From an uncultured bacterium (GTDB taxonomy: Bacteria > Gemmatimonadota > Gemmatimonadetes > Longimicrobiales > RSA9), in assembly GCA_937995995.1 (NCBI GenBank), contig CALKIP010000265.1:1-9045 (forward strand): a DNA stretch of 9,045 nucleotides, read 5' to 3'. The translations under genes and the position numbers were made by a program. This document shows, in pieces, positions 6,615-9,045 of this stretch. The first letter of the stretch is position 1. The number at the start of each line of letters is the position of its first letter. A model generated the notes under the pieces. It saw only the letters and a program-made list of their open reading frames with translations. It had not been told where the DNA came from and did no database searches.

Positions 6615-6643
6615 ATTCTACACGGCCGCCCGGCCACGGGCAA
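6615..6643 (-). promoter_or_regulatory. Predicted sigma-70-type promoter of the sigma-54 activator gene
   Basis: On the minus strand TTGCCC (6643-6638) and TAGAAT (6620-6615) are separated by exactly 17 bases; the -10 matches the consensus at five of six positions and the -35 at four. The start of transcription would be near 6607, leaving a leader of about 95 bases before the ATG at 6510. The spacer holds an inverted repeat, GGCCG-CC-CGGCC (6624-6635). Confidence 0.5.
6624..6635. promoter_or_regulatory. Inverted repeat in the promoter spacer
   Basis: GGCCG and CGGCC around a two-base centre lie wholly within the 17-base spacer of the predicted activator promoter. A regulator bound here would interfere with RNA polymerase, but such short GC palindromes also arise by chance in DNA of this composition. 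Confidence 0.25.
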
Positions 6644-6665
6644 TGGATGCATGGCAACGACAACC

Positions 6666-6694
6666 TTGATCACATCCGCGCGGCGCGGTACTTT
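6666..6694 (+). promoter_or_regulatory. Weak candidate promoter of the diguanylate cyclase gene
   Basis: TTGATC (6666-6671) and TACTTT (6689-6694) are 17 bases apart, matching consensus at four and three of six positions. It would start transcription about 60 bases before the ATG at 6765. The match is modest and is given mainly because nothing better is visible in this 254-base divergent region on this strand. Confidence 0.25.
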
Positions 6695-6764
6695 CCGGCA
6701 AGTCCTTCCTCTGACCGGACCAGAGCGGCGAACCCCACGCCGTGACCGGTAATCGAGTCTGCCG

Positions 6765-8780
6765 ATGAGCACGGAGCCAGAGACACGGACGTCGACAGGG
6801 CCGGCCATTGCGACGCAAGGCAGGGGTGCCGCCACGGGCGGCACGGCCACCTGGCTGGTCGGTTCGGTGTACATCGCGGTCGCCGCGGTGTACCTGCTCG
6901 TGCCGATCCCCGAATCGGTCCGGCCCGTGCTGGGGCACGCCGTTCTCCTGGCGAGCACGCTCTTCGCCGCACTGGCGTGCCTGCATGCGGCGCGTCGCAA
7001 TCCACCGAGTCTTCGTCTGCCGTGGCACCTCTTCGCCGGCGCGGCCCTCGTCGCCCTCGTCGGTCAGACAATGTGGGCGGTGCAGCAGCTCGTGCTGGAC
7101 CACACGCTCACCTACGATTCGGTGGCGTTCTACCTGCTGCTGATCTTCCACCCGTTGTTCGCGGCGGGCGCGGCCGTGGCCCTTCGTCCGGCGCGGCGTA
7201 GACGCTCCACCGAGGTTCTGATCGATGGCGCGTTGATCACCGTCGCCTCGCTGCTCCTGGTCGGGCGCGTCTCATTCGAGCCACTCATGACCTCGCCGGA
7301 GCTCGACGGCGTGGGCATGACCACCATGATCCTGGCGCAGCTCGGCGCGGTGATCTCCTTCCTCTACGCCGCGCTCCTGGTCCTGTGGGGAGACCCCGTC
7401 CTCCCCGGGCGCGCGGTGCCGAGCCTGGCCGGCGCGGCGGCCGCGTTCCTGGCGACGACCATCTTCATGGCCGCCGGGCTCGATCCCGCACCGCTGCACC
7501 CCGGCGATCCCGCCGATCTCGGCGCGCTGAGCGGCTGGTTCCTCCTCGGCGCAGCCGGCCTAGCCGGCGTGCGCAACGATTCCGACCTGGACATCGAGGC
7601 CGAGGCGGAGCGGGCGCGCCGGCGGCTGCGGCGGGCGGTGTCGCCCGGCGCCGCCCTCTTCCTCGGTGCCGCCACGATCGATGCGGCGCTGCACCCGGGA
7701 CGGCTGCCCCTGACCGCATTCGCGGCGACGTGCGTGGCCATCCTCCTCGCGGTCCGGATCCGGCTGGCGGTCAGGGAGGCGGAAAACCGGGTCGACGAAG
7801 GGTTGAAGCTGGCCCACACGCAGGCGCTGGTCGAACTGAACCGCGCCCTGGCCGGCGCGACGGAGCTGAACCGTACGCTCGACCTCGTCTCGCAGTGGGC
7901 CTGCCGGCTGCTGGACGCCGGGGCGGCCGGGATCGAGCTGCTGACGGAGGATGGGAAGACGCTCGAGATGCGCGCGGCCTGCGGCCTGCCCAGCCGGATC
8001 CTCGGGATGCGCTTCCGCGTCGAGGGCAGCTTCACCGGACTGGTCGTGCAGCAGCGGCGCGCGCGTGCGACCGTCGACCCGCGGACCGACCCCTACATCC
8101 AACCCGAGAGCGCGGCGTTCCTGGGATCGCGGCCCACGGCCGCGGCCCCGCTCCTCTTCGGCGACCGGCCACTGGGTGCGCTCTTCGCCGCCAACCGTAC
8201 CCGGCCGTTCGACGCCCACGACCTCGAACTGCTCCGCTCACTGGCCGACCAGGCGGCGCTCGCCATCGAGAATGCGCGCCTCTTCGAGCAGGTGCACATC
8301 CTCTCGTTGACCGACCCGCTGACGGGGCTGGCCAACCGACGCCAGCTCGAGCGCGATCTGAGGCGCGAGCTCGCCGCCGCCAAGCGCGGCCGCCGGCTCG
8401 TCCTGGTCCTCTTCGATCTCGACGAGTTCAAGGAGTACAACGACCAGTACGGGCACCTGGCGGGGGACGAGGTGCTGCGCGCCTTCGGGCAGGTGCTGCT
8501 CGCGGAGACGCGTGCCATGAACCTGGCCGCACGCTACGGCGGCGACGAGTTCCTGGTCCTGCTTGCCGACTCCGACCTGGACGGCGCCGCTCAGTTCGTG
8601 CGCCGCGTGGCCGGGCGGTTCCGCGAGGCCATCGCCCGGTTCGGTCGCGGGTATGTCTCGGTGAGCGCCGGCATGGCCGCGCACGGCCCGGAGATCGACT
8701 CGCCCGAAGCGCTGATCGCCGCGGCCGACCGGATGCTCTACGCCTCCAAGGGCGACAAGCCGCCGCGCTCGAGCACGTAG
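6765..8780 (+). CDS. Membrane diguanylate cyclase with GAF and GGDEF domains
   Basis: This 671-residue protein should make cyclic di-GMP from two GTP. Residues about 29-333 hold eight to ten hydrophobic segments, forming a large integral-membrane sensor region that I cannot assign to a named MASE-type family. A linker helix (335-360) leads to a GAF domain (about 360-505), then the GGDEF domain (about 510-668). The latter has DPLTGLANRR (517-526), the metal and GTP-binding stretch FDLDEFKEYND (550-560) with Asp551 and Asn559, GHLAGDE (563-569), and an intact GGDEF signature at 592-596 after RY. The inhibitory I-site RxxD is RAMN (583-586), with Asn for Asp. The catalytic residues seen suggest an active enzyme with weakened product inhibition. 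No Shine-Dalgarno is evident before the ATG at 6765, but it is the first good start before the first membrane helix. No EAL domain is present. The 3' end overlaps the opposite-strand gene by 43 bases. Confidence 0.93.
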   Translation: MSTEPETRTSTGPAIATQGRGAATGGTATWLVGSVYIAVAAVYLLVPIPESVRPVLGHAVLLASTLFAALACLHAARRNPPSLRLPWHLFAGAALVALVGQTMWAVQQLVLDHTLTYDSVAFYLLLIFHPLFAAGAAVALRPARRRRSTEVLIDGALITVASLLLVGRVSFEPLMTSPELDGVGMTTMILAQLGAVISFLYAALLVLWGDPVLPGRAVPSLAGAAAAFLATTIFMAAGLDPAPLHPGDPADLGALSGWFLLGAAGLAGVRNDSDLDIEAEAERARRRLRRAVSPGAALFLGAATIDAALHPGRLPLTAFAATCVAILLAVRIRLAVREAENRVDEGLKLAHTQALVELNRALAGATELNRTLDLVSQWACRLLDAGAAGIELLTEDGKTLEMRAACGLPSRILGMRFRVEGSFTGLVVQQRRARATVDPRTDPYIQPESAAFLGSRPTAAAPLLFGDRPLGALFAANRTRPFDAHDLELLRSLADQAALAIENARLFEQVHILSLTDPLTGLANRRQLERDLRRELAAAKRGRRLVLVLFDLDEFKEYNDQYGHLAGDEVLRAFGQVLLAETRAMNLAARYGGDEFLVLLADSDLDGAAQFVRRVAGRFREAIARFGRGYVSVSAGMAAHGPEIDSPEALIAAADRMLYASKGDKPPRSST

Positions 8781-9045
8781 CAGCTCCGCTCGCCCTCCCG
8801 CACCAGCTCGACCACCCGGTAGCCCCTCCCCAGATACGCCTCGAACGCGACCCGCGTCCGCGCGCGCCAGTCGGCGGCAAGGTCGAGCGCCTGTGTCTTG
8901 AGCCGCTGGATGTCCACCGGGATCGCGATCCGAACCCGGTCCGCGTCCAGCGAAAGGTCCGGCTCGAGACTCTCGAGCCCCACAGGACTCCGTCGCGTTT
9001 CGTTGACGAGTGGGAGTGCAGCGATCTCCTCGGCATTCGGCGCCG
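8738..9045 (-). CDS. C-terminal part of a probable GNAT-superfamily acetyltransferase-like protein (5' end outside window)
   Basis: The minus-strand frame is open from the window edge to a TAG at 8738-8740, giving about 101 residues. A GTG at 8983 could be read as a start, but the frame continues upstream without a stop, so this is most likely the tail of a longer gene. The pattern RVRIAIPVDIQRLK, then DLAADWRARTRVAFEAYLGRGYRVVELVREGERSCYVLE, resembles from memory the C-terminal part of an uncharacterised GNAT-related family (COG3375-like), which typically ends in a similar SYYVLE strand. The acetyl-CoA-binding part would lie beyond the window, so catalytic function cannot be judged. The last nine residues after YVLE are encoded in the overlap with the cyclase gene and look like a read-on tail. 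Coding is supported by the protein pattern and the strand arrangement; the family call is moderate. Confidence 0.68.
   Translation of the reverse strand, partial: APNAEEIAALPLVNETRRSPVGLESLEPDLSLDADRVRIAIPVDIQRLKTQALDLAADWRARTRVAFEAYLGRGYRVVELVREGERSCYVLERGGLSPLEA

Noticed and set aside
6607..6621. TGGCAC followed by CCATTCTAC as a sigma-54 promoter
   Set aside because: The -24 half matches, but the -12 half reads CTAC where TTGC is needed, lacking the key GC; the site also overlaps the better sigma-70-like -10 box on the other strand.
8981..8983. GTG as the start of a complete 81-residue minus-strand gene
   Set aside because: The frame stays open to the window edge with normal-looking residues and the visible part resembles only the C-terminal end of a longer protein, so it is better called partial.
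8428..9036. 202-codon minus-strand open frame opposite the end of the cyclase
   Set aside because: Arg/Ser/Pro-rich shadow; the frame ending at 8738 carries the family-like pattern instead.
1..9045. Defence, toxin-antitoxin, phage, CRISPR or other mobile system
   Set aside because: No transposase, integrase, nuclease, repeat-spacer pattern or small gene pair of that kind is visible on either strand; all recognisable genes are ordinary chromosomal functions.

Overview
The window is very GC-rich, with G or C at most third codon positions. Genes are packed tightly on both strands and all look chromosomal. I see no insertion sequences, phage genes, tRNA or rRNA genes, or CRISPR array. A PBP4-type carboxypeptidase with a lipobox, a sigma-54 activator, a membrane diguanylate cyclase and an animal/plant-like aromatic amino acid decarboxylase together suggest a free-living, GC-rich Gram-negative bacterium. 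Gemmatimonadota or a similar phylum would fit, but this is inference from gene style and not a proven placement.

Layout. (1) 2-835, plus strand: a patatin-like phospholipase. It ends at a strong 11-bp hairpin (858-885), which also serves the end of the next, convergent unit. (2) 897-~3792, minus strand: a three-gene operon transcribed right to left. It encodes a PBP4/DacB-type D-Ala-D-Ala carboxypeptidase, probably a lipoprotein, then a small membrane-anchored protein of unknown function, then a PAP2 lipid phosphatase. The genes overlap by 1 and 4 bases, so translation is probably coupled. The theme is cell-envelope and peptidoglycan maintenance. (3) 3817-3959: a divergent promoter region with a perfect 8+8 inverted repeat lying across the predicted operon promoter. 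(4) 3960-5441, plus strand: a PLP-dependent group II (aromatic L-amino acid) decarboxylase. (5) 5452-6510, minus strand: a sigma-54-dependent Fis-type activator with no sensory domain, ending 10 bases from the decarboxylase. (6) 6511-6764: a second divergent promoter region with a good sigma-70-like promoter for the activator and a weaker candidate for the next gene. (7) 6765-8780, plus strand: a large membrane protein with GAF and GGDEF domains, a diguanylate cyclase. (8) 8738 to the window edge, minus strand: the C-terminal part of a probable GNAT-superfamily protein, overlapping the cyclase gene tail-to-tail by 43 bases.

How they work together. Only the three-gene envelope operon is a clear functional unit. 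The decarboxylase, sigma-54 activator and diguanylate cyclase are neighbours without a demonstrated link; I found no convincing sigma-54 promoter in either divergent region. I see no strong case for a wholly new system. The points most worth checking are a PAP2 enzyme lacking its first-motif lysine, a diguanylate cyclase with a degenerate I-site and an unassigned membrane sensor region, the unknown small protein in the envelope operon, and the inverted-repeat operator candidates.
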